Below are positions 1 through 8,010 of a stretch of DNA of 64,000 nt, one piece after another (the stretch's first letter is position 1; each line of letters begins with the position of its first letter). A program made the position numbers and the translations under genes. The notes under the pieces were generated by a model, which saw only the letters and a program-made list of their open reading frames with translations, did not search any database and was not told the DNA's origin. This stretch comes from DASQUK01 sp963717085 (lineage in GTDB: Bacteria; Actinomycetota; Acidimicrobiia; Acidimicrobiales; VFJN01): the NCBI GenBank assembly GCA_963717085.1, contig CAVQVM010000019.1, positions 310,001-374,000 of the forward strand, written 5' to 3'.

Positions 1-2559
1 GTCGTCGACGGTCGGGGCGAGCCGGTGGCGACGCCGGGGCGGGTCGAGTCGCACGAGTCCGTGCTGGTGGCGTGGCCGGCGGAGCCGCTCGAGTCGCGCC
101 AGCGCCGGTGTGTCCGGGTCCGGGTGTGGGGCTCCGACGGCGAGGGGTCGGCGTGGAGCGAGCCGGCCGAGGTCGAGGCGGGGCTGCTCGTTCCGGCCGA
201 CTGGTCCGCCCGGTTCATCGCCCCGGCCGACGCCGAGCCGGGGGGCGGAGGCCGCGACGAGCAGCCCACAGACCGGCCGTCGCTGCTCCGCCGAGCCTTC
301 GAGGTGGGCGTCCCGGTCGAGCGGGCGCGGCTGTACCTCACCGCGCTCGGCGTCTACGAGGTCGAGATCAACGGCACGCGTGTCGGCGATCACGTGCTGG
401 CTCCGGGGTGGACGAGCTACGACCACCGGCTGCGGGTGGAGACGTTCGACGTCACCGGCCTCGTGCGGCCGGGGGCCAACGCCATCGGGGCGTGGCTGGC
501 CGAGGGCTGGTACGGCGGCAAGCTGGGCTGGGACGGCGGCCGGCGCATCTATGGCCACCGCCTTGCTCTCCTGGCGCAGCTCGAGATCGCGCTGGCGGAC
601 CGCACCACACAGACGGTCGCCACCGCAGCCGACGACCACTGGCGTGCCCACGCCTCGCCCATCGTGGCCAGCGGCATCTACGCCGGCGAGGCCTACGACG
701 GCCGGCTGGAGCAACCGGGCTGGTCCGGCGCCGGGTTCGACGACCGGGAGTGGCTGCCGACCACGGTCGTCGAGCGCGACCTCGACACCCTGGTGGCACG
801 CAACGGGCCGCCGGTCCGTCGCACGGAGACGCTGCGCCCGGTGGCCGTGACCACGTCGCCGTCGGGCCGCACGATCCTCGATTTCGGCCAGAACCTCGTG
901 GGCCGCGTGCGCGTCAGCGCGGCCGGCGAGGCGGGGTCGACCCTGACCATCCGCCATGCCGAAGTCCTCGAGGCGGGCGAGCTGTGCACCGCGCCCCTGC
1001 GCGGGGCCGAGGCGACCGACCGGTTCACGCTGAGGGGCGACGCCGTCGAGACCTGGGAGCCGCGCTTCACGTTCCACGGGTTCCGGTACGCCGAGATCGA
1101 GGTCCCGGGGTCCGGCATGGAGGTGCCGGGACCCGATGCGATCACCGCCGTCGCCTGCCACTCGGACATGGAGCGCACCGGCTGGTTCTCCTGCTCCGAC
1201 GAGCGCATCACCAGGCTCCACGCCAATGTCGTCTGGGGGATGCGGGGCAACTTCCTCGACGTGCCCACGGACTGCCCGCAGCGTGACGAGCGGCTGGGTT
1301 GGACAGGCGACATCAACGTGTTCGCCCCCACCGCCAGCTACCTCTACGACTGTGCCGGCGTCCTCGCATCGTGGCTGGCCGACCTGGCGGTCGAACAGGG
1401 CGCCGACGGCGTCGTTCCCCTGGTGGTGCCCAACGCCCTCGAGGCCACGTTCCCCGCCGCCGTGTGGGGCGACGCCGCCGTGATCGTCCCGTGGGTCCTC
1501 TACCAGCGCTTCGGGGACGTCGGCGTCCTGCGCGACCAGTACGCCAGCATGCGTGCCTGGGTCGACCACGTCGTCGGCCTGGCGGGCGAGAACCGGCTGT
1601 GGGACGAGGGCTTCCAGTTCGCCGATTGGCTCGACCCGTCCGCCCCGGAGGATCGGCCGCAGCAGGCGCGCACCGATCCCCACCTGGTGGCTACGGCGGC
1701 GCTGTGCCGCTCGCTCGACGTGCTGGCCTCAGCCGCGGATGTGGTGGGGGCCGGGCGCCACGGCCGGCCCGACGATGCCGAGCGCTACCGGTCGATCGCC
1801 GCCGAGGTGCGTGCCGCCTTCGCCCGCGAGTACATGGCGCCCAGCGGCCTGCTGGTGTCGGACTCGCAGACCGCCTACGCACTGGCTCTGCGCTACGCCC
1901 TGCTCCCCGAGGCCGACCAGAGGGCGCGGGCTGGCCGACGGCTCGCCAAGCTGGTCCGCTACGCCGGCTATCGGATCGCTACCGGCTTCGTGGGCACCCC
2001 GATCGTGTGCGACGCGCTGTGCGACGCCGGCGAGGCCGCCAGCGCCTACGAGCTGCTCGTGCAGGAGGAGTGCCCCTCGTGGCTGTACCCCGTGTTGCAC
2101 GGGGCCACGACGGTCTGGGAGCGCTGGGACGGGATCCAGCCGGACGGGTCGCTCAACGGGGTGCGCATGAACTCCTTCAACCACTACGCCCTGGGGGCCG
2201 TGGCCGATTGGCTGCACCGCACGGTGGGCGGGCTCGCGCCCGCCGCTCCCGGCTACCGGCGCATCCGCATCGCCCCGGTCCCAGGGGGCGGGCTCTCGTG
2301 GGCGAGCAGCCGCCACCGCACGCCCTACGGGTTGGCGGAGTCGTCGTGGCGGATCGACGACGGGTCGATCGCGCTCGACGCGCTCGTGCCACCGAACACA
2401 ACGGCGGAGGTCGTGCTGCCGGGCGTGGCCGCCGACCGCGAGCCGATCCGCGTCGGGTCCGGCCGCCACGGGTGGCGCCTCCCGGATCCAACGGCTGGCC
2501 CTGGCCGCCCGGCGCCGCGGGGTGGCTTCTCGCTTTCGGCGCATCACCAGCGGCCCTGA
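1..2559 (+). CDS. alpha-L-rhamnosidase, GH78 (5' end cut by window)
   Basis: Hydrolyses terminal alpha-L-rhamnose from glycosides and feeds the rhamnose pathway encoded downstream. The reading frame is open from base 1, so the GTG at 25 is not the true start. Family signs in order are a beta-sandwich opening around GLLVPADWSA, the N-terminal rhamnosidase domain (GWTSYDHRL, GWYGGKLGW), the concanavalin-like domain (ILDFGQNLVGRV) and the (alpha/alpha)6 catalytic barrel. The barrel carries the GH78 signature CPQRDERLGWTGD, which holds the acidic active-site residues. A C-terminal sandwich follows (APVPGGGLSWA). About 850 residues are visible, close to the usual 900 or so, so little is missing. 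Secretion cannot be judged without the N-terminus. It ends about 150 bp before the transporter genes and runs in the same direction. Confidence 0.93.
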   Translation, partial: VVDGRGEPVATPGRVESHESVLVAWPAEPLESRQRRCVRVRVWGSDGEGSAWSEPAEVEAGLLVPADWSARFIAPADAEPGGGGRDEQPTDRPSLLRRAFEVGVPVERARLYLTALGVYEVEINGTRVGDHVLAPGWTSYDHRLRVETFDVTGLVRPGANAIGAWLAEGWYGGKLGWDGGRRIYGHRLALLAQLEIALADRTTQTVATAADDHWRAHASPIVASGIYAGEAYDGRLEQPGWSGAGFDDREWLPTTVVERDLDTLVARNGPPVRRTETLRPVAVTTSPSGRTILDFGQNLVGRVRVSAAGEAGSTLTIRHAEVLEAGELCTAPLRGAEATDRFTLRGDAVETWEPRFTFHGFRYAEIEVPGSGMEVPGPDAITAVACHSDMERTGWFSCSDERITRLHANVVWGMRGNFLDVPTDCPQRDERLGWTGDINVFAPTASYLYDCAGVLASWLADLAVEQGADGVVPLVVPNALEATFPAAVWGDAAVIVPWVLYQRFGDVGVLRDQYASMRAWVDHVVGLAGENRLWDEGFQFADWLDPSAPEDRPQQARTDPHLVATAALCRSLDVLASAADVVGAGRHGRPDDAERYRSIAAEVRAAFAREYMAPSGLLVSDSQTAYALALRYALLPEADQRARAGRRLAKLVRYAGYRIATGFVGTPIVCDALCDAGEAASAYELLVQEECPSWLYPVLHGATTVWERWDGIQPDGSLNGVRMNSFNHYALGAVADWLHRTVGGLAPAAPGYRRIRIAPVPGGGLSWASSRHRTPYGLAESSWRIDDGSIALDALVPPNTTAEVVLPGVAADREPIRVGSGRHGWRLPDPTAGPGRPAPRGGFSLSAHHQRP

Positions 2560-2585
2560 TCCCCCGGGCCGCCACGTCGCGCCGA

Positions 2586-2620
2586 TTGCCGCGCGCATGC
2601 GTGTGAGTTAGTGTGAGAAG
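2586..2620 (+). promoter_or_regulatory. candidate promoter and direct-repeat operator of the rhamnose operon
   Basis: A -35-like TTGCCG (2586-2591) stands 17 bases from a -10-like TAGTGT (2609-2614). Two copies of GTGTGAG (2601-2607 and 2611-2617) repeat with a 10-bp period, one helical turn, and overlap the -10. This is a plausible site for the operon's own DeoR regulator. The promoter match is by eye and the regulator link is inference. Confidence 0.4.
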
Positions 2621-2657
2621 TAACAGCTACGAACGTTGGCCCGAGGGGGGAGAGCGC

Positions 2658-2711
2658 GTGGTCCGTTCGGTTGGTGTCGCGGCGTGGATCGGGCGAGCTC
2701 GGATCCGGTGA
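2658..2711 (+). CDS. 17-codon leader ORF coupled to the rhamnose ABC ATPase
   Basis: A GTG at 2658 lies 3 bases after a strong purine-rich ribosome-binding tract (GAGGGGGGAGAG, 2643-2654). It opens 17 codons (peptide VVRSVGVAAWIGRARIR) that end in TGA at 2709-2711. That stop overlaps the GTG (2708) of the ATPase gene as GTGA. The ATPase start has no good ribosome-binding site of its own, so translation of the leader probably delivers ribosomes to it. No similarity to a known peptide is recognised, and translation has not been shown. Confidence 0.45.
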   Translation: MVRSVGVAAWIGRARIR

Positions 2712-4219
2712 GCGACGCCGACACCGCCGCCGTCCCTGCGCCCGTCCTTGCGATGCGCGGCATCTGCAAGCGGTTCGGGGCCACTCGCGCCCTCGAGGAC
2801 GTGTCGCTCGAGCTCCGCCGCGGCGAGGTCCACGGCCTCGTGGGCGAGAACGGGGCCGGCAAGTCGACGCTCATCAAGGTCATGACGGGCATCTACCCGC
2901 CCGACGAGGGTGAGGTCCTCGTCGACGGCGAGCCGGTGTCGCTGCGCAGTGCCGCCGATGCGCAGCGCCTGGGCATCGCTGCGATCTACCAGGAACCGCT
3001 GATCTTCCCCGACCTGAGCGTGGCCGAGAACATCTTCATCGGCCACCAGGACCAGGGGCGGGTCGTGCGTTGGCGCCAAATGTGCGCGGACGCCGAGGCG
3101 ATCCTGGCGCGGCTCGACGTCCACATCGATCCCCGGATTCCGGCGAGCGGGCTGCCGGTCGCCACGCAGCAGGCGATCGAGATCGCCAAGGCCATCTCGC
3201 TGGACGTGCGCGTGCTGATCATGGACGAGCCGACGGCCGCCCTCTCGGCCCACGAGGTCGAGCGGCTGTTCCGCCAAGTGCGCCAGCTCCGCGACGCCGG
3301 CGTCGCCGTCCTGTTCATCAGCCACCGGCTGGACGAGGTGTTCGAGATCGCCGACCGCGTCTCGGTGTTCCGCGACGGCCGTCACGTCTCGACCGACGCC
3401 CGCGACGACGTCACCCGCCCCCGGCTCATCGCCGCCATGGTCGGGCGCCAGATGTCCGACTTCTACGCCCGCCACGACCACCACGCCGGGGAGGTGATCC
3501 TGCGCGTGCGCGACCTCGGCCGGACTGGCAAGTTCGCCGGCGTCTCGTTCGACCTGCGGCGCGGCGAGGTGCTGGGGCTCGCCGGGCTGGTGGGCGCGGG
3601 TCGGACGGACATCGCGCTGGCGCTGTTCGGGATCGCACCGGCCGAGACCGGAACCATCGAGCTCGACGGCCGACCGGTCGAGATCGCCACCCCCCGCCAG
3701 GCGCTGGACCGCGGGATCGCGTACCTGTCCGAGGACCGCCGCCACGTCGGGCTGTCGCTCCCGCAGTCGGTGACCGCGAACATCACGCTGCCGTCGCTGC
3801 GGCGCTACGTCTCGCGGCTCGGCCTGGTGAACGGCGCTGCGGAACGGTCGGCCGCCGAGCAGTTCCGGCAGCAGCTGAGCATCCGCACCGCAGGCCTGTC
3901 CCAGCCCGTCGGGCTGCTCTCCGGCGGCAACCAGCAGAAGACGATGCTCGCCAAGTGGCTCAACACGGAGCCCGCCGTGCTGATCCTGGACGAGCCCACG
4001 CGGGGGATCGACGTCGGCGCCAAGGCCGACGTCCACCAGATCATCGACGACCTCGCCCGCTCCGGCATGGCGATCGTCCTGATCTCGTCGGACCTGCCCG
4101 AGGTGCTGGCGGTGAGCGACCGCGTGCTGGTCATGCGCGAGGGCGAACAGACCGGCGTGTTCGACCGGTCCGAGGCCACGCAGGAGCGCGTGATGACCGC
4201 CGCCGTCGGGGTCGCGTGA
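2708..4219 (+). CDS. rhaT: rhamnose-type sugar ABC transporter, double ATPase subunit
   Basis: This is the energy-coupling subunit of a CUT2-class sugar importer, related to RbsA and to rhizobial RhaT (not the E. coli RhaT symporter). It has two nucleotide-binding domains in one chain of 503 residues. The first has Walker A GENGAGKST at residues 46-54 and Walker B LIMDEP. The second has the clear signature LSGGNQQK and Walker B LILDEP, while its Walker A is degenerate, as is usual in this class. The GTG at 2708 is preferred over the longer in-frame TTG at 2636 because it makes a GTGA overlap with a leader ORF and gives the family's normal N-terminus (VLAMRGICKRFG). The sugar is inferred from the catabolic genes around it. 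Confidence 0.88.
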   Translation: MSDADTAAVPAPVLAMRGICKRFGATRALEDVSLELRRGEVHGLVGENGAGKSTLIKVMTGIYPPDEGEVLVDGEPVSLRSAADAQRLGIAAIYQEPLIFPDLSVAENIFIGHQDQGRVVRWRQMCADAEAILARLDVHIDPRIPASGLPVATQQAIEIAKAISLDVRVLIMDEPTAALSAHEVERLFRQVRQLRDAGVAVLFISHRLDEVFEIADRVSVFRDGRHVSTDARDDVTRPRLIAAMVGRQMSDFYARHDHHAGEVILRVRDLGRTGKFAGVSFDLRRGEVLGLAGLVGAGRTDIALALFGIAPAETGTIELDGRPVEIATPRQALDRGIAYLSEDRRHVGLSLPQSVTANITLPSLRRYVSRLGLVNGAAERSAAEQFRQQLSIRTAGLSQPVGLLSGGNQQKTMLAKWLNTEPAVLILDEPTRGIDVGAKADVHQIIDDLARSGMAIVLISSDLPEVLAVSDRVLVMREGEQTGVFDRSEATQERVMTAAVGVA

Positions 4220-4223
4220 CATC

Positions 4224-5378
4224 GTGAGCACCACCGCCGAGGTGGCCGGCCTCCGCGGGAGACGCGGCCGGCCCGGTCGCACCGCGGTCTGGATCCGACC
4301 GGAACGCGTCAAGGAGCTGTCGCTGCTGGGCGTGATCCTGGTCGCTCTGCTGGTGTTCAGCTTCCTGGTCGACGACTACTTCAGCGGCCGCTTCTTCAAC
4401 CGCGTGACGACCAGCGTGGCGATCACCGCGGTGCTTGCCGTCGCCCAGACCCTGGTCATCGTGACGCGCAACATCGACCTGTCGGTTGGGTCGATCGTGG
4501 GCGTGACCGCGTACCTAACCGGCCAGTTCGCGTCCTCGAATCCCTCGGCCTCGCCGGCGGTCGCCATCGGCATCGCGGTCGGCCTCGGCGCGCTGCTCGG
4601 CGTGATCAACGGCGTGATCGTGGCCTATGGGCGGGTCCCGGCCATCATCACCACCCTCGGCACCCTGGCGATCTACCGCAGCTGGCTGATCTCCCACGGC
4701 GAGGGCAAGACGATCACCGCCGACTCGTTGCCGTCGTGGGTGGTGGACCTACCCAACCGCACGGCCTTCAGCATCGGGGGCCTCGACATCCGGGTCGTGT
4801 TCGCGGTCGTCGTCGTGATCGTCGTCGTGCTCCAGGTCGCGATGCAGCGGCTGCGCTGGGGGCGCCGGCTGTACGCCATCGGCTCGAACCCCGAGGCGGC
4901 GGCCCAGGCGGGCCTGCCCACCCGGCGGCTCGTGCTGGGCGCCTTCGTCGCCTGCGGCGCGCTGTCGGGGTTCGCCGGGTTCCTGTTCCTGTCCCGCTTC
5001 GGCAACATCACCGTCGTCGCCGGGCAGGGCCTCGAGCTGGACTCGGTCGCGGCCGCGGTCGTCGGCGGTGTCAGCGTCCTGGGCGGCTCGGGCACGCTGG
5101 TCGGCGCGTTCCTGGGGGCGGTCCTGATCGACGTGCTCGACCAGAGCCTGGTCCGGGTGCCCCAGGTAACCGAGTTCTGGCGCAATGCCATCCTCGGGGC
5201 GCTGATCCTCGCGGCGGTGATCGCAGACGTCGTGATCGGTCGGCGCTTCCGCCGGCGGTGGTCGGCGGAAGCCCGTCCTCACACCAAGGTCGATGCGTCC
5301 TCGACCGACGAATCCGACGCGACCAAGGTCCCCGCCCTCACCGGCGCCGAGCAGACCGGGGAGGTGAGCGATGCCTGA
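4224..5378 (+). CDS. rhaP: sugar ABC transporter permease (first of pair)
   Basis: Membrane subunit of the CUT2 sugar importer (RbsC/BPD_transp_2 family), 384 residues with about ten hydrophobic segments starting near residue 31. Family motifs include TLVIVTRNIDLSVGS, RVPAIITTLGT, LYAIGSNPEAA and GGVSVLGGSGT. It opens with GTG 4 bases after the ATPase stop. The last 45 or so residues are hydrophilic and form a cytoplasmic tail. It works with the second permease and the double ATPase. The TGA stop coincides with the beginning of a dispersed repeat element. Confidence 0.9.
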   Translation: MSTTAEVAGLRGRRGRPGRTAVWIRPERVKELSLLGVILVALLVFSFLVDDYFSGRFFNRVTTSVAITAVLAVAQTLVIVTRNIDLSVGSIVGVTAYLTGQFASSNPSASPAVAIGIAVGLGALLGVINGVIVAYGRVPAIITTLGTLAIYRSWLISHGEGKTITADSLPSWVVDLPNRTAFSIGGLDIRVVFAVVVVIVVVLQVAMQRLRWGRRLYAIGSNPEAAAQAGLPTRRLVLGAFVACGALSGFAGFLFLSRFGNITVVAGQGLELDSVAAAVVGGVSVLGGSGTLVGAFLGAVLIDVLDQSLVRVPQVTEFWRNAILGALILAAVIADVVIGRRFRRRWSAEARPHTKVDASSTDESDATKVPALTGAEQTGEVSDA

Positions 5379-5460
5379 GCGAGCGTCCGTCGAGGGTGAC
5401 GAGGAAACAAGGAGAGAGCGAGCGGGGCGCGAGCGGCCCGGCCGAAGGCCAAGAGCGGGA
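5371..5460 (+). repeat. junction repeat element, copy 1 (hairpin module at 5431-5460)
   Basis: The element begins TGAGCGAGCGTCC, where TGA is the stop of the first permease, and ends in a hairpin module: GAGCGGCCC, a stem GGCC-GAA-GGCC, then AAGAGCGGG. The 30 bases at 5431-5460 match the reverse complement of 31203-31232 at 29 positions. The flanking GAGAGAGCGAGCG is also shared with that copy. Related modules with different stem sequences lie at 29161-29194 and 29211-29246. Confidence 0.75.
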
Positions 5461-6432
5461 GACATCGACTGGGCCCGCGAGCGGAGCTGGGAGCTGCTGC
5501 TGGCGGTCATCCTCGTCGGGACGATCGTCTACAACGCCACGCAGTCCCCCGTCTACCTCGATGTCGACAACTTCGTGAACCTGTTCCGGCTGTCGATCGA
5601 GAAGGTCATCATCGCGGTGGCGATGACCTTCGTCATCATCAACGGCGAGATCGACCTGTCGGTGGCGTCGGTCATGGCGTTCACTGCCTGCGTCCTCGCC
5701 ACGGCCCACGAGTCCGGCGTGCCGTTCGGGCTGGCCATCGTCATCGCCCTGGCGGCGGGGGCGTCCGCCGGCTTCGTCCAGGGCCTCGTGGTCGCGAGGA
5801 CGGGGATCTCGTCGCTCGTGGTCACGCTCGCCGGCCTCATCGGCTTCCGGGGGGCGGCGCGGATCCTGCTGGAGGATCGATCGATCGGCGAGTTCCCCGA
5901 GTGGTTCGGGGACCTGGGTCGCGCCGACTTCCTCGGCCCGATGCCGTTTGCGCTCGTGCTGTTCCTCGTGATGCTGCTGGTGGGCGGCGTGATCCTGCAC
6001 CGGTCGTCGTTCGGGCGCCGGGTGTACGTCATCGGCAACAACGCCGACGTGGCGCGGTTCTCGGGCATCGACGTCGCCCGGGTCAAGCTCGTGCTGTTCA
6101 CGACGTCGGGGCTCGTGGCCGGCGTCGCGGGGGTGCTGTTCGCGGCCCGCCTCGGCTCGGTGCGAGCCAACATCGGGGAGGGCTTCGAGCTCGACATCAT
6201 CACGATGGTGCTGCTCGGGGGCGTCAGCATCTTCGGCGGCTCCGGCACCCTGCTGGGCGTCGCGCTGGCGATCTGCATCGTGCTGAACCTGCGCAACGGG
6301 CTGGGCCTCGCGAACGTCGAGGCGAACACCCAGACCGGGGTGATCGGGGCGCTGCTGATCGTGTCGGTGCTGGCGCAGAACCTGCTCGACCGCCTGCCCC
6401 TGCGCCGGCGCGAGGTGGAGGCGGAGGCATGA
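5371..6432 (+). CDS. rhaQ: sugar ABC transporter permease (second of pair)
   Basis: Second CUT2 membrane subunit, 353 residues. Family motifs include MTFVIINGEIDLSVAS, VYVIGNNADVARFSG and LLGGVSIFGGSGT. The ATG lies inside the end of the previous permease gene (8-base overlap). The first 30 or so residues are very rich in Arg and Glu and are encoded by a dispersed hairpin repeat, so this cytoplasmic extension looks acquired. The conserved part begins near residue 31 (DWARERSWELL). Function in rhamnose uptake is inferred from context. Confidence 0.88.
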   Translation: MPERASVEGDEETRRERAGRERPGRRPRAGDIDWARERSWELLLAVILVGTIVYNATQSPVYLDVDNFVNLFRLSIEKVIIAVAMTFVIINGEIDLSVASVMAFTACVLATAHESGVPFGLAIVIALAAGASAGFVQGLVVARTGISSLVVTLAGLIGFRGAARILLEDRSIGEFPEWFGDLGRADFLGPMPFALVLFLVMLLVGGVILHRSSFGRRVYVIGNNADVARFSGIDVARVKLVLFTTSGLVAGVAGVLFAARLGSVRANIGEGFELDIITMVLLGGVSIFGGSGTLLGVALAICIVLNLRNGLGLANVEANTQTGVIGALLIVSVLAQNLLDRLPLRRREVEAEA

Positions 6433-6441
6433 GATCGACGA

Positions 6442-6495
6442 CCGCGCGCGTGCGCGCGGCAACACACAGATCTACGTCGAGGGCGGCCCTCGACG
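6442..6495 (+). promoter_or_regulatory. two hairpins between permease and binding-protein genes
   Basis: The first hairpin is CCGCGCGC-GT-GCGCGCGG (6442-6459). The second is CGTCGAGGG-CGG-CCCTCGACG (6475-6495). Both have perfect arms. The ribosome-binding site GAAGGAGAGG (6497-6506) follows at once. Such structures between membrane and binding-protein genes can protect the downstream mRNA and raise binding-protein output. That role is inferred here. Confidence 0.5.
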
Positions 6496-6511
6496 AGAAG
6501 GAGAGGGGACG

Positions 6512-7612
6512 ATGAGACGTCACAAGTTGATGGCAGTGATGCTGAGCCTGGCCCTCGTCGGTGCCGTCGCGTGCGGTGACGACGATGACGACACTCAGGC
6601 GAGTACGTCGGACGAGGGTGGGTCCGAGGGAGGCGGTGCGGCCGGGGAGGCCGTCACCATCGAGGGGGGTGACGACATGAACGCCATCCTGCTCCCGAAG
6701 TGCACCGGCATCGCCGTCTTCGACCAGGCCAACGAGGGCGCGCAGGAGGCGGCGGAGGAGCTCGGGACCTCGGAGCCCGAGTTCCTGGGCCCGTCCACGT
6801 GTGAGGACCCGACCGGGCAGATCGAGACCATGACCAACGCCGCCACCCAGGGGGTCGACGCGGTGATGATCTCGAACAACGCCGGCGAGCAGATCCAGTC
6901 CGGTGTCGACGCCGCGACCGACGCCGACGTGTCGGTCGTGAGCTGGGATTCGCCGATCCCGTCGGGCGAGGGCGAGAGCCTGTTCGTCGCCCAGGTCGAC
7001 TTCGACGAGACGGGTGTGGTCATGGCCGACATGGCGCTCGAGATCCTCGGCGACGACGGCGGCCAGTTCGCCATCCTGTCGGCCTCGCCCGACGCGGCCA
7101 ACCAGAACGCGTGGATCGCGGCCCTCGAAGAGGCGCTCCAGGACGAGAAGTACGCCAACCTCGAGCTCGTCGACACCGTCTACGGCAACGACGACTCCGA
7201 CGAGTCGTACAACCAGGCCCTGGGCCTCATCGACTCGCATCCCGACCTGGAGCTCATCATGGCCCCCACGACGGTTGGCATCGCCGCCGCCGGCAAGGCC
7301 ATGACCGACGAGGGGCTGTGTGACCAGGTCAAGGTGTCCGGGCTCGGCCTGCCCGAGGAGATGCGCGAGTACACGCAGAGCGGCTGCGCGCCACAGTTCG
7401 CGCTGTGGAGCTTCGTCGACCTCGGCTACCTCACTTACTACGCGACCTACGGGATCGCCACCGGTCAGATCGAGGCTGCCGAGGGTCAGGCGTTCACCGC
7501 CGGCCGCATGGCTGAGTACACGATCGAGAAGGACCCGACACGCGACAACGGCCTGCGCATCGTGATGGGGCCGTTCACGGTCTACACGGAGGAGAACATC
7601 GACGAGTCATGA
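6512..7612 (+). CDS. rhaS: sugar ABC transporter substrate-binding lipoprotein
   Basis: Periplasmic-binding-protein-like receptor of the rhamnose importer, 366 residues. A short basic N-terminus and hydrophobic segment lead to a lipobox, LVGAVAC, with Cys21 as the likely lipid anchor, followed by a very acidic Asp-rich linker. The fold is Peripla_BP_4 type (IAVFDQANEGAQEAAEELG, NAATQGVDAVMISNN, VVSWDSP, SYNQALGLIDSHPDLELIMAPTT). A good ribosome-binding site precedes the ATG. It sits between hairpins (6442-6495 and 7621-7655), which would allow its expression to differ from its neighbours. Confidence 0.9.
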   Translation: MRRHKLMAVMLSLALVGAVACGDDDDDTQASTSDEGGSEGGGAAGEAVTIEGGDDMNAILLPKCTGIAVFDQANEGAQEAAEELGTSEPEFLGPSTCEDPTGQIETMTNAATQGVDAVMISNNAGEQIQSGVDAATDADVSVVSWDSPIPSGEGESLFVAQVDFDETGVVMADMALEILGDDGGQFAILSASPDAANQNAWIAALEEALQDEKYANLELVDTVYGNDDSDESYNQALGLIDSHPDLELIMAPTTVGIAAAGKAMTDEGLCDQVKVSGLGLPEEMREYTQSGCAPQFALWSFVDLGYLTYYATYGIATGQIEAAEGQAFTAGRMAEYTIEKDPTRDNGLRIVMGPFTVYTEENIDES

Positions 7613-7620
7613 GGCCACAC

Positions 7621-7655
7621 GGCCGGGGCGGGCGGCGGTCCCGCCCGCCCCGGCC
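7621..7655 (+). terminator. perfect 15-bp inverted repeat after the binding-protein gene
   Basis: Arms of 15 bases (7621-7635 and 7641-7655) are perfect complements around a 5-base loop, CGGTC. The hairpin is almost pure G and C and begins 8 bases after the stop codon at 7612. No T-tract follows. It may be a partial terminator or an mRNA 3'-end stabiliser, because the next gene is on the same strand only 35 bases on. Confidence 0.6.
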
Positions 7656-7689
7656 GGTCCCGACCATGGCGCCCCAGGAGGACGTGCCC

Positions 7690-8010
7690 GTGAACCGGTT
7701 CGGATTCACGCTGAAGATCAGGCCCGAGATGGCCGCCGAGTACCGGCGCCACCACGCCGCGGTCTGGCCGGAGATGCTCGACGCCCTGCGCCGGGCGGGT
7801 TGGCGCAACTACTCGCTCTTCCTCCGGGAGGACGGCACGCTGTTCGGGTACGTGGAGACGCCGGCCAGCCTGGCCGACGCGCGAGCCGCCATGGCGTCCG
7901 AACCCGCCAACGAGAGGTGGCAGGCGATGATGGCGCCGTTCTTCGAGGGGCCCGGCCTGCCCGCCGACCAGATGATGGATGAGCTCGAGGAGGTGTTCCA
8001 CCTCCCATGA
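7690..8010 (+). CDS. rhaM: L-rhamnose mutarotase
   Basis: Interconverts the alpha and beta anomers of L-rhamnose so that the isomerase gets its preferred form. The small protein of 106 residues matches the family's usual length near 104 and carries the opening KIRPEMAAEYRRHHAAVWPEM with the catalytic-region His pair, then YSLFLREDGTLFGYVE. The start is GTG 7690 because AGGAGG (7676-7681) lies 8 bases upstream. An earlier in-frame start (7609) would run through the 15-bp hairpin and adds a sequence foreign to the family. The stop overlaps the next gene as ATGA. Confidence 0.92.
   Translation: MNRFGFTLKIRPEMAAEYRRHHAAVWPEMLDALRRAGWRNYSLFLREDGTLFGYVETPASLADARAAMASEPANERWQAMMAPFFEGPGLPADQMMDELEEVFHLP

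Noticed and set aside
2636..2707. Longer start (TTG 2636) for the rhamnose ABC ATPase
   Set aside because: It adds 24 residues unlike the family and ignores the coupled GTG at 2708.
6442..6495. Sugar-responsive riboswitch before the binding-protein gene
   Set aside because: Only two simple perfect hairpins are visible, without the conserved unpaired core expected of a riboswitch.
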